NCBI GenBank assembly: GCA_910585385.1
Contig: CAJUDV010000042.1
Location: 1 to 17,893, forward strand
Direction of reading: 5' to 3'
Origin: an uncultured Oscillibacter sp.
GTDB lineage: Bacteria; Bacillota; Clostridia; Oscillospirales; Oscillospiraceae
Length of the DNA stretch: 17,893 nt
Shown here one piece after another: positions 6,844-13,223 of the stretch. The notes below the pieces were generated by a model. The model was not told where the DNA came from, made no database searches, and saw only the letters and a list, made by a program, of their open reading frames with translations. A program made the translations under genes and the position numbers. The number at the start of each line of letters is the position of its first letter. Positions within the stretch are counted from its first letter, which is position 1.

Positions 6844-7911
6844 TTATCCCTCCAATCCCGCCTGAATGACGGACAACAGTTCCCGGACGGGAATTTTTTT
6901 CAGCTGGCACAGGCCGATTCGTTTGGGCACCACCAGGGTGATGTCCCCGCCGGAGCGTTTCTTGTCGGCGTAGGCAGCCTCTGCCAGGGCCTCCGGGGAG
7001 AAGTCCGAACCGGTGGGCAGGCCGTTTTGCCGGAGGCAGGCGGCGACGCGGGCGGCGACGGGCTCCTCCGTCCAGCCCAGGGTCTCCCCGGCCCGGGCGA
7101 TGACGGCCAGCCCGGCCGCCACGGCGTGACCGTGGGGGATGGCGTATCCGCTGCACGCTTCAATGGCGTGGCCCACGGTGTGGCCCAGGTTCAGAAGTCT
7201 CCGCTCTCCCTGTTCCCGCTCGTCCCGCTCCACCACCCCGGCCTTGTAGGCCACGCACCGGGCGATGACCTCCGATGGCTCCGCGGCCAGGGTTCCGTCC
7301 TCAAAGAGGGAGAAGAGGCTCTCGTCGCAGAGGACGCCGGTCTTGATGGCCTCCGCGGCGCCGCCGGCAAAGACCTCCCTGGGCAGGGTGGCAAGACAGT
7401 CCGTGTCGCACAGCACGGCGGCGGGCTGCAGGAAGGCCCCCGCCAGATTTTTCCCCCCGCGCAGGTCGATGGCGGTCTTGCCACCCACGGAGGAGTCCAC
7501 GGCGGCCAGAAGGGTGGTGGGCAGTTGGACGTACCGGATGCCCCGCAGATACACGGCGGCGGCAAAGCCCGCCATGTCCCCTGTGACGCCGCCGCCCAGG
7601 GCGGCCACACAGTCGGTGCGGGTGAGACGGCGCTCCGCCAAAAATTCCAGAATCATGGACAGTGTGGAGAAATTTTTATGCTCCTCTCCGGCGGGGAAGA
7701 CGCAGGTGCTGACGGTAAAGCCCGCCCCGGACAGGCTCTTTTGGACAGTGTCCAGGTACAGGGGAGCCACGGTGCTGTCGGCGACGACGGCCATATGGCA
7801 GGGGGGCATCAGCGCCCGCAGATGGGAGCCGCAGGCCGCCAGCAGGCCCGGGGCGATGGTCACGCTGTAGGCGGGAGTCGTGTTTACTTGAATGGATTTG
7901 GAATCAGGCAC
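6844..7911 (-). CDS. aroB: 3-dehydroquinate synthase
   Basis: This is an NAD- and divalent-metal-dependent enzyme that cyclises DAHP to 3-dehydroquinate, shikimate step two. It has 355 residues, the normal length. Hallmarks are GGGVTGDMAGF (106-116), PTTLLAAVDSSVGGKTAID (131-149), KNLAGAF, metal ligand Glu187 in GGAAEAIKTG, LGHTVGHAIEA with His244 and His248, and HGHAV with His260. The start is GTG, preceded by AAAGGAGG eight bases upstream. It follows the only sizeable internal gap of the operon (145 bp after tyrA) and lies 6 bp before aroA. Confidence 0.96.
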   Translation of the reverse strand: MPDSKSIQVNTTPAYSVTIAPGLLAACGSHLRALMPPCHMAVVADSTVAPLYLDTVQKSLSGAGFTVSTCVFPAGEEHKNFSTLSMILEFLAERRLTRTDCVAALGGGVTGDMAGFAAAVYLRGIRYVQLPTTLLAAVDSSVGGKTAIDLRGGKNLAGAFLQPAAVLCDTDCLATLPREVFAGGAAEAIKTGVLCDESLFSLFEDGTLAAEPSEVIARCVAYKAGVVERDEREQGERRLLNLGHTVGHAIEACSGYAIPHGHAVAAGLAVIARAGETLGWTEEPVAARVAACLRQNGLPTGSDFSPEALAEAAYADKKRSGGDITLVVPKRIGLCQLKKIPVRELLSVIQAGLEG

Positions 7912-8056
7912 TGGAGTGGCCTCCTTTTGTTTCTCCTGCCGCAGGCAGGGGATTTTGTATTCCCTCAGGGGGAGGGACGGCGGCGCGCCGTCATGGCGGA
8001 ATCCGCCGCCCCGGGCCGGTGGGGACGCGCTTCCTGCGGATAAGAGGGACAGGCCC
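7912..8056 (-). other. Structured 145-bp gap between tyrA and aroB
   Basis: This is the only long spacer inside an otherwise near-overlapping operon. It contains three small perfect hairpins: GGCGGA/TCCGCC (7995-8007), ACGGCG/CGCCGT (7977-7991) and CCTGCC/GGCAGG (7935-7949). The last lies just before the aroB ribosome site. None is followed by a T-run, so none is a classical terminator, and no good internal promoter is visible. A nine-codon frame inside it lacks a ribosome site. Possible roles are RNA processing, stability or translational control of aroB. Confidence 0.4.
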
Positions 8057-8893
8057 TCAGTTCCCGCCGGCGGCGGCCTTCAATTCCCGGCCCTCCTTTA
8101 AGAGCGCCCGCACCCGCTCTGCGTCACGGGCTTTCAGGGCCTCGGAGTAGTCCGTCAGGTGATGAATGAGAATATCCAATTCCCTAATCAGGTAGTCGGC
8201 GTCGTCCAAAAACAGCTCCGTCCACATGTCCTCGTCCAGCCGGGCCACCCGGGTCATATCCTGAAAGCTCCCGGCGGAGAATCCCCGCCGCCGCTGGGCC
8301 TCCGGCGACTTGACGTAGGCGCTGGAGACGATGTGGGCCAGCTGGGAGGTGAAGGCGATGATCCGGTCGTGCTCCTCCGGCTGGGAGAAGGTCAGTCTGG
8401 CGAACCCCAGGTCCAGGAAGAAGGCCTGGAGGGTCTCCAGCAGCTTCATGTCCGTCCGCTTGTCCGGCGTCAGAATCATGGAGGCCCCCACATACAGATC
8501 CTCACTGGAGGAGGTGAAGCCGCCCCGCTCCCGGCCCGCCATGGGATGCCCGCCGATGTAGGCGAAGCCATGCTGCTCCGCCAAGGGGGCGATGGCCTCC
8601 ACCACCACCCGCTTCACGCCGCACAGGTCCACCACAATGGCGGTTTTGGCAATTTGCGCCCCGTGGGCGCGGACCCACTCCACCGCCGCGCCGGGGCGGA
8701 TGGCAATTAAAATGAGATCGCACAGGGGCAGGCTGTCCTCCGCCAGCGTTCCGTCAATGGCGCCGCACATCCGGGCCAGGGTCATGGTCTCGGCGTCCAG
8801 GTCCATCCCGTAGACGGTGTGGCCCGTGCGGGCTTTGACGCTCTTGGCCATGGAGCCGCCGATGAGCCCCAGGCCGACGATTCCAACGTTCAT
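8057..8893 (-). CDS. tyrA: Prephenate dehydrogenase
   Basis: This enzyme oxidatively decarboxylates prephenate to 4-hydroxyphenylpyruvate, the committed step to tyrosine. It has 278 residues. The N-terminus holds a Rossmann GLGLIGGS loop (7-14), and Asp31 in GMDLD is consistent with NAD preference. The catalytic region has GGHPMAGRERGG (His116) and TSQLAHIVSSA (His187). The protein stops after the helical dimerisation domain, so it lacks both the ACT domain of B. subtilis-type TyrA and the chorismate mutase of the E. coli T-protein. Tyr control may therefore lie elsewhere, on DAHP synthase or on the transcription leader. The ATG lies 4 bp after the aroF stop with a GGAGG site overlapping the aroF end. 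Confidence 0.95.
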   Translation of the reverse strand: MNVGIVGLGLIGGSMAKSVKARTGHTVYGMDLDAETMTLARMCGAIDGTLAEDSLPLCDLILIAIRPGAAVEWVRAHGAQIAKTAIVVDLCGVKRVVVEAIAPLAEQHGFAYIGGHPMAGRERGGFTSSSEDLYVGASMILTPDKRTDMKLLETLQAFFLDLGFARLTFSQPEEHDRIIAFTSQLAHIVSSAYVKSPEAQRRRGFSAGSFQDMTRVARLDEDMWTELFLDDADYLIRELDILIHHLTDYSEALKARDAERVRALLKEGRELKAAAGGN

Positions 8894-8897
8894 AGCA

Positions 8898-9911
8898 TCA
8901 GCCCTCCAGGGATTTCACGGCGGCGTGCAGGGCCAGCAGCTTTTTGGCCAGAGGGTCGAAGTCCTCGGGCTTTAGGGACTGGGGGCCGTCGCACAGGGCG
9001 TGGGCGGGGTCGTTGTGGACCTCGATCTGGAGGCCGTCGGCTCCTGTGGCCACAGCGCCCATGGCCATGGGTTCCACCAGCCAGCTCTTGCCGGTGGCGT
9101 GGCTGGGGTCGATGATGACCGGCAGATGGGTCAGCCGCCGCAGCACGGGAATGGCCGCCAGGTCCAGGGTGTTGCGGGTGTAGTGCTCAAAGGTGCGGAT
9201 GCCCCGCTCGCAGAGAATGACGTTTTCATTGCCGCCGGACATGACGTACTCGGCGCTCATGAGCCACTCCTCATAGGTGGCGGACATTCCCCGTTTGATC
9301 ATCACGGGCCGGTCCTGGTGGCCGACGGCCTTCAGGAGGTCAAAGTTCTGCATGTTTCTGGCGCCGATCTGGATGATGTCCACATCCTTGAAAAGGGGCA
9401 GCTGGCTGAGGTCCATCAGCTCGGTGACGATGGGCAGGCCCGTCTCCTGCCGGGCGACTTTCAGGTACTCCAGTCCCTTGGCGCCCAGGCCCTGGAAGGC
9501 GTAGGGCGAGGTGCGGGGCTTGAAGGCGCCGCCCCGGAGCATGGTGGCGCCGCTCTGCTTCACCGCCTTGGCAATGGCCACCACCTGTTCCTCGCTCTCC
9601 ACGGAGCAGGGACCGGCCATGATGGTCAGGGTGCCGCCGCCGATCTGGGTGCTGCCCACGGGAATGACCGTGTCCTCCGGGTGGAATTTCCGGTTGGCGT
9701 TTTTGTAGGGCTCCTGAACCCGCTTGACGTCCTCCACGATGTCCAAGGCGGCGATGAGGTCGATGTCCAGCTTGGACGTGTCGCCCACCAGTCCCAGGAT
9801 GGTGTGAGCCTCGCCGATGCTGGTGTGGATGATGATCCCCTTTTCCTGGAGCCAGTTGATCAGGCTCTCCAGCTGTTCGCGGTTGGGGTCGTGCTTCAAA
9901 ATGACAATCAT
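8898..9911 (-). CDS. aroF: DAHP synthase, type I-beta with N-terminal regulatory domain
   Basis: This enzyme condenses phosphoenolpyruvate and erythrose-4-phosphate to DAHP, the entry step of the shikimate pathway. The 337-residue protein matches the Thermotoga maritima architecture: a ferredoxin-like domain at residues 1-70, then a TIM barrel. Barrel motifs include GPCSVES (100-106), LRGGAFKPRTSPYAFQG (125-141), KRGMS (206-210) and DPSHATGK (268-275). The metal-site residues appear to be Cys102, His271, Glu297 and Asp308, the same spacing as in T. maritima within one residue. In that family the N-terminal domain mediates inhibition by Tyr and Phe, so the same is likely here. It is the first enzyme gene of the operon, with AGGAGGAG before the ATG, and sits 37 bp downstream of the attenuator. 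Whether the cell calls it aroF or another symbol is a naming matter. Confidence 0.95.
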   Translation of the reverse strand: MIVILKHDPNREQLESLINWLQEKGIIIHTSIGEAHTILGLVGDTSKLDIDLIAALDIVEDVKRVQEPYKNANRKFHPEDTVIPVGSTQIGGGTLTIMAGPCSVESEEQVVAIAKAVKQSGATMLRGGAFKPRTSPYAFQGLGAKGLEYLKVARQETGLPIVTELMDLSQLPLFKDVDIIQIGARNMQNFDLLKAVGHQDRPVMIKRGMSATYEEWLMSAEYVMSGGNENVILCERGIRTFEHYTRNTLDLAAIPVLRRLTHLPVIIDPSHATGKSWLVEPMAMGAVATGADGLQIEVHNDPAHALCDGPQSLKPEDFDPLAKKLLALHAAVKSLEG

Positions 9912-9948
9912 GGCGGTCTCCTCCTAAAAAATTCAGGTTCGGAATATA

Positions 9949-9981
9949 CAAAAAGCTCCGCAGCCGGTCCGGCCGCGGAGC
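9949..9981 (-). terminator. Intrinsic terminator (attenuator) in the aro leader
   Basis: On the minus strand GCTCCGC (9981-9975) pairs with GCGGAGC (9961-9955). The inner GCCGG/CCGGC arms extend the stem across a single G-T position, and TTTTTG follows directly. It lies between the leader-peptide stop codon (10015) and aroF (ATG at 9911). No gene ends here apart from the leader peptide, so its job must be conditional termination ahead of aroF. Confidence 0.88.
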
Positions 9982-10029
9982 ATCATGTACGAATGGTTCC
10001 AACAAAACCAAAGATTACACGCGCACGCT
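9980..10029 (-). promoter_or_regulatory. Possible antiterminator pairing in the aro leader
   Basis: The last leader codons and stop (GCGTGCGCGTGTA, 10029-10017) are imperfectly complementary to TACATGATGC (9989-9980), which runs into the 5' arm of the terminator. The pairing is TACATG with CGTGTA (one G-U), a 3-base bulge, then ATGC with GCGT (one wobble). A ribosome stalled at the upstream Tyr/Phe codons would leave this segment free, while one that reached the stop codon would cover it. The match is weak and only one of several foldings; treat it as a hypothesis. Confidence 0.3.
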
Positions 10030-10113
10030 TTCAGCCAAACCCAAATAAGCCTTACCATAAAAATAGGTAAAGCTAAAATAGCGGTATTCAGCGTTGCGGG
10101 CGATGTTGATCAT
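10015..10113 (-). CDS. Tyr/Phe-rich leader peptide controlling the aro operon
   Basis: A 32-codon frame opens with ATG, has GGAAAGGG about nine bases upstream and ends in TAA. Its core reads EYRYFSFTYFYGKAY, so residues 10-23 contain five Tyr and three Phe codons (8 of 14). It is followed by 33 bases and then the intrinsic terminator in front of aroF. This is the architecture of ribosome-mediated attenuation known from pheL and trpL. Shortage of charged tRNA-Tyr or tRNA-Phe should stall the ribosome in the core and favour read-through. A 9-bp hairpin (10048-10074) has AGCTTTACC and GGTAAGGCT as arms and exactly the Tyr-Phe-Tyr codons as its loop; it may act as the pause or protector hairpin. 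The peptide itself is probably unstable and without other function. It is too short for routine gene calling. Confidence 0.85.
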   Translation of the reverse strand: MINIARNAEYRYFSFTYFYGKAYLGLAESVRV

Positions 10114-10147
10114 GTCGGGTATCCCTTTCCGATCTGGAATATAACAA

Positions 10148-10176
10148 AGAATAGCACGATGAGGGGGAAATGAAAA
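10148..10176 (-). promoter_or_regulatory. Probable promoter of the aro operon
   Basis: TTTTCA (10176-10171), a 17-base spacer and TATTCT (10153-10148) form a moderate sigma-A promoter. TG one base before the -10 gives an extended -10 form. Transcription would start near 10141, leaving a short 5' region with the leader-peptide ribosome site. The surrounding DNA is clearly more AT-rich than the coding regions. An alternative -10, TATATT at 10143-10138, lacks a good -35. Confidence 0.5.
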
Positions 10177-10236
10177 TAGAAAACCTGCACAAAAGCGGCG
10201 AAGAATCGGAGAAAAAACTGTGAATATCGGACAAGC

Positions 10237-10785
10237 TCAGGCGGAGGCCGGCAGACAGGCAGCCATCAGAAGGAGGTTGGCCTCCAGAATGTACCGCGCG
10301 TCCTGGTTCACATCCGCCTGGGTTTCCATGTAGCGGCGGTGGAGTTCGTCAATGGCCAGGGTCAGATCCTGGCGGGCCCGCTCCAGCCGCAGGGTGCGGT
10401 TCCGGAGGTACTCCGCCAGATACACCCGCAGGGCGTCCTCATACGCACGGTGGGCAATGAGGCTGTCGGGGTAGTTCTCATTGTGGGGGAAGGTAAAGGC
10501 GTCGGCCAGATAGTGGGTCAGCTTGCCCAGGGTATAGTACTGCCAGATGCTCCAGCGGGTCCGCTGCTGGAGCCGCCGGATGTGGTTGTTTATGTAGGCC
10601 TGGGAGTTGGAGAAGTTGTGTCCCCGGAACTTATAGGCCCGCAGGGAGCCCTTTAGGTAGGTCAGGGGGTTGCAGTCCGGCTGGAAGGAGCCAAAGAGAA
10701 ATGCCCACTCGTACCGCCGGGCCTGGAATCCGTGTTTGTACTCCAGCAGGGTGGAGGCCAGAAGCTTGTGACTGCGTTTTTTCAC
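10237..10785 (-). CDS. Zinc-dependent phospholipase C-family protein
   Basis: The 182-residue protein shows the metal-ligand pattern of the zinc-dependent phospholipase C / S1-P1 nuclease fold: His6, Asp37 (FQPD), His56 (GHNF), His91 and Asp95 (THYLAD), His101 (PHN), His112 and Glu116. The His-x3-Asp-x5-His and His-x3-Glu spacings agree with the B. cereus enzyme. It has no signal peptide or membrane segment, and the N-terminal Trp ligand of the secreted enzymes is absent, so it is likely cytoplasmic and its substrate is unknown. The C-terminal half (117-182) is helical and charged. The start is GTG with GGAGG seven bases upstream. It has its own promoter (10822-10850) and is not obviously part of the aromatic or nitrogen modules. 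No terminator is visible between its stop and the aro promoter, so some read-through into aro is possible. Confidence 0.8.
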   Translation of the reverse strand: MKKRSHKLLASTLLEYKHGFQARRYEWAFLFGSFQPDCNPLTYLKGSLRAYKFRGHNFSNSQAYINNHIRRLQQRTRWSIWQYYTLGKLTHYLADAFTFPHNENYPDSLIAHRAYEDALRVYLAEYLRNRTLRLERARQDLTLAIDELHRRYMETQADVNQDARYILEANLLLMAACLPASA

Positions 10786-10821
10786 TGAGGCACCTCCGGG
10801 TTTTGGATTTCAGCGGGTATC

Positions 10822-10850
10822 AGTATACCACAGGGCGTCCGTGGACGCAA
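10822..10850 (-). promoter_or_regulatory. Promoter of the phospholipase-like gene, with two dyads
   Basis: TTGCGT (10850-10845), a 17-base spacer and TATACT (10827-10822) give a good sigma-A promoter about 37 bases upstream of the GTG start. Two inverted repeats overlap it: GCGTCC-AC-GGACGC across the -35 and spacer, and GGTAT-ACTG-ATACC across the -10. Either could be an operator, but this is inference. Confidence 0.65.
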
Positions 10851-10923
10851 GGAAAAATTTTGGACTTTTTGGAGGAAAACGGAGGAACAGGGAACGCCTG
10901 GAAGGGGGCGCCCGCCTCCCCGC

Positions 10924-10962
10924 AAAAAAATTCCGCCCCGGCGGAGGGCGGGACGGAATTTT
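10924..10962 (-). terminator. Intrinsic terminator of glnN
   Basis: On the minus strand AAAATTCCGTCCCG (10962-10949) pairs with CGGGGCGGAATTTT (10940-10927) around an 8-base loop, one pair being G-T, and runs into further Ts. It lies 5 bp after the glnN stop codon. Confidence 0.88.
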
Positions 10963-10967
10963 ATGGC

Positions 10968-13055
10968 TCAGACAGAGAACAGCAGCTGGCTGTACACGGG
11001 CATGGGCCAGTACTCGGAGGCGGTGAGGATCTCCAGGACGTCCACAGACTCCCGGGCTTCGGCCATGTCGGGGAGGAGGGTGTCGTGGCAGTAGCGCATG
11101 GCCTCCTCCGCACCGGCGGGCATGTCCTCCAGATCCGAGGCCAGGACGCGGCACTGTTCCATCAGATCATCGGTGATTTTGGCGACGCCCTTGGCGGTGT
11201 TGACCTCATAGGCGCAGGGGACGTCCAGCCGTTTTTTGCTGTCCGCCCGGGCGCAGAGGTCGGCGGCGTACCGGGAGACGGCGGGGAGAATGTCGTGGCG
11301 GATCATGTCGACCATGGTCTTGGTCTCGATGGAGACGACGGTGGCGTAGTTCTCCACGTGGATCTCGTACCGGGCCCGGACCTCCGCCTCGGTGTAAATG
11401 CCGTGCTTGACAAAGAGATGGATGTTCTTGGGGGCGATATAGGCGGGCAGGGCGTCGGCGGTGGATTTGAGGTTGCACAGCCCCCGTCTCTCCGCCTCCT
11501 GGAGCCAGGCGTCGTCATAGCCATTGCCGTTGAAGATGATTCGCTGATGTTCGGTGAAGGTCTTCTTCACCAGGGAATGCAGGGCGGACTGGAAATCCTC
11601 CGCCTGTTCCAGGTGGTTGGCGAACTGCTCCAGCTCTTCGGCCATGATGGTGTTCAGGGCGATGTTGGGCCCGGAGGCGGACAGGGAGGAGCCCGGCATC
11701 CGGAATTCGAACTTGTTGCCGGTGAAGGCCATGGGGGAGGTGCGGTTGCGGTCGGTGTTGTCCTGGCGGATGGCGGGCAGCACATCCACGCCGATCTTCA
11801 GCATTTTCTTCTCGGCGTCGGTGTAGTGAGTGTCGTGGATAATGGACTCCACCACGGCGTTGAGCTCGTCTCCCAGGAAGATGGAGAGGACGGCGGGGGG
11901 CGCCTCCTGGGCGCCCAGGCGGTGGTCGTTGCCGGCGGTGGCCACGGTGGTCCGCAAAAAGTCCTGGTACTCGTCCACGCCCTTGATGAAGGCCGCCAGA
12001 AACAGCAGGAACCGGGCGTTCTGGCTGGGGGTGGAGCCGGGTTTGAAGAGATTGCGGCCGGTGTCGGTGCCCAGGGACCAGTTGTCGTGCTTGCCGGAGC
12101 CGTTGACGCCGGCGAAGGGCTTTTCGTGGAGGAGGCACACCAGGCCGTGGCGGTCCGCCACCTTCTTCATCACCTCCATGACCAGCTGGTTCTGGTCGCA
12201 GGCGGTGTTGGCGTCGGTGTAGAGGGGGGCCATCTCGTGCTGGGAGGGGGCCACCTCGTTGTGCTTGGTCTTGGATGGGACGCCCAGGGCCCAGAGGGTC
12301 TCATCCAGGTCCTTCATGTAGGCGGCCACCCGGGGCTTGATAGCGCCGAAGTAGTGGTCCTCCAGCTCCTGGCCCCGGGGGGGCTTGGCGCCGAAGAGGG
12401 TGCGCCCCGTCATGCGCAGGTCCTTGCGCCGGTTGTAGAGGTCCTTGTCGATGAGGAAATACTCCTGCTCCGCGCCCACCTGGGCGGTGACCCGGCGGGT
12501 GTCGTGGTCGCCGAAGAGGCGCAGGATGCGGAGGGCCTGGCGGCTCACCTCGTCCATGGACCGCAGGAGGGGTGTTTTCTTGTCCAGGGCGTGGCCGGAG
12601 TAGGAGCAGAAGATGGTGGGGATGCAGAGGGAGCCCTCCTTGATAAAGGCGAAGGAGGTGGGGTCCCAGGCGGTGTAGCCCCGGGCCTCAAAGGTGGCCC
12701 GCAGGCCGCCGGAGGGGAAGGAGGAGGCGTCCGGCTCGCCCCGGACCAGCTCCTTGCCGGAGAACTCCATGATAATCCTGCCGCCGCCGGCGGGGGTGAT
12801 GAAGCTGTCGTGCTTTTCAGCGGTGACGCCGGTCATGGGCTGAAACCAGTGCGTGAAGTGCGTGGCGCCCCGCTCCACAGCCCAATGCTTCATGGCCTCG
12901 GCGATCTCGTTGGCGGTGGAGATGTCCAGGGAGGTGCCCTCGGTGACGCAGGTCTTCCACGCGCCGTAGGACGCGGAGGACAGGCGCTCCTTCATGGTCC
13001 ACTCGTTGAAGACCTGGCTGCCGAAGAGTTCGGGCAGATGCAGCTTTGCTTCCAT
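10968..13055 (-). CDS. glnN: Glutamine synthetase type III
   Basis: This enzyme condenses ammonia and glutamate to glutamine with ATP. It has 695 residues, the long type III form (types I and II are about 370-470). Characteristic blocks are GAEQEYF (194-200), NEVAPSQHEMAP (266-277) and GSGKHDNWS (319-327), plus NRTSPMAFTGNKFEFRMP near residue 410. The ATG at 13055 is chosen because AGGAGG lies seven bases upstream; an in-frame alternative start six codons earlier would begin inside the ribosome site. It is downstream of asnB on the same strand, separated by 168 bp of structured DNA that includes a dyad close to the start. The pairing with asparagine synthase, which consumes glutamine, points to a nitrogen-assimilation module. 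Confidence 0.97.
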   Translation of the reverse strand: MEAKLHLPELFGSQVFNEWTMKERLSSASYGAWKTCVTEGTSLDISTANEIAEAMKHWAVERGATHFTHWFQPMTGVTAEKHDSFITPAGGGRIIMEFSGKELVRGEPDASSFPSGGLRATFEARGYTAWDPTSFAFIKEGSLCIPTIFCSYSGHALDKKTPLLRSMDEVSRQALRILRLFGDHDTRRVTAQVGAEQEYFLIDKDLYNRRKDLRMTGRTLFGAKPPRGQELEDHYFGAIKPRVAAYMKDLDETLWALGVPSKTKHNEVAPSQHEMAPLYTDANTACDQNQLVMEVMKKVADRHGLVCLLHEKPFAGVNGSGKHDNWSLGTDTGRNLFKPGSTPSQNARFLLFLAAFIKGVDEYQDFLRTTVATAGNDHRLGAQEAPPAVLSIFLGDELNAVVESIIHDTHYTDAEKKMLKIGVDVLPAIRQDNTDRNRTSPMAFTGNKFEFRMPGSSLSASGPNIALNTIMAEELEQFANHLEQAEDFQSALHSLVKKTFTEHQRIIFNGNGYDDAWLQEAERRGLCNLKSTADALPAYIAPKNIHLFVKHGIYTEAEVRARYEIHVENYATVVSIETKTMVDMIRHDILPAVSRYAADLCARADSKKRLDVPCAYEVNTAKGVAKITDDLMEQCRVLASDLEDMPAGAEEAMRYCHDTLLPDMAEARESVDVLEILTASEYWPMPVYSQLLFSV

Positions 13056-13079
13056 AGTTGTTCCTCCTATCACATATCA

Positions 13080-13094
13080 GCCAAATGGTTTGGC
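13080..13094 (-). promoter_or_regulatory. Perfect dyad in the glnN upstream region
   Basis: GCCAAA-TGG-TTTGGC is a perfect inverted repeat 25 bp upstream of the glnN start. It falls between a weak -35-like TTTACG and a TATGTG -10-like hexamer. It could be a repressor operator or an RNA hairpin near the ribosome site. No known nitrogen-regulator consensus is claimed. Confidence 0.45.
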
Positions 13095-13223
13095 GTAAAA
13101 ATCGGTGGCGCTGTCCCGGGGCGGGGCTCTCCCGCCCCGGGAGCTGAACTTGTACGTGCCGGTTTTGGGGCGGCACTTCCCCCTGCGGGAGCTGCGCTCC
13201 GTACAGGCTATCTCCCTCTCCCG
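13095..13223 (-). repeat. GC-rich multi-hairpin spacer between asnB and glnN
   Basis: The spacer contains a perfect 12-bp hairpin TCCCGGGGCGGG/CCCGCCCCGGGA with a 5-base loop (13114-13142). It also holds a smaller GTGCCG/CGGCAC hairpin near 13160-13180 and a GGAGC/GCTCC pair. A TTTTT run comes about a dozen bases after the large stem on the minus strand, too far for a classical terminator. It may be a partial terminator, a processing site, or a copy of a dispersed palindromic intergenic repeat. Confidence 0.45.

Noticed and set aside
5374..8043. An 889-residue plus-strand open frame opposite aroC, aroA and aroB
   Set aside because: It is also a codon-bias shadow: the minus-strand genes carry complete catalytic motifs, and the plus frame shows none.
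9985..10173. A 62-residue plus-strand frame across the aro leader
   Set aside because: It is antisense to the promoter, leader peptide and attenuator, with no ribosome site or recognisable family.
13056..13073. Earlier start for glnN (adding six residues)
   Set aside because: That start lies within the AGGAGG region; the ATG at 13055 has ideal spacing from it.
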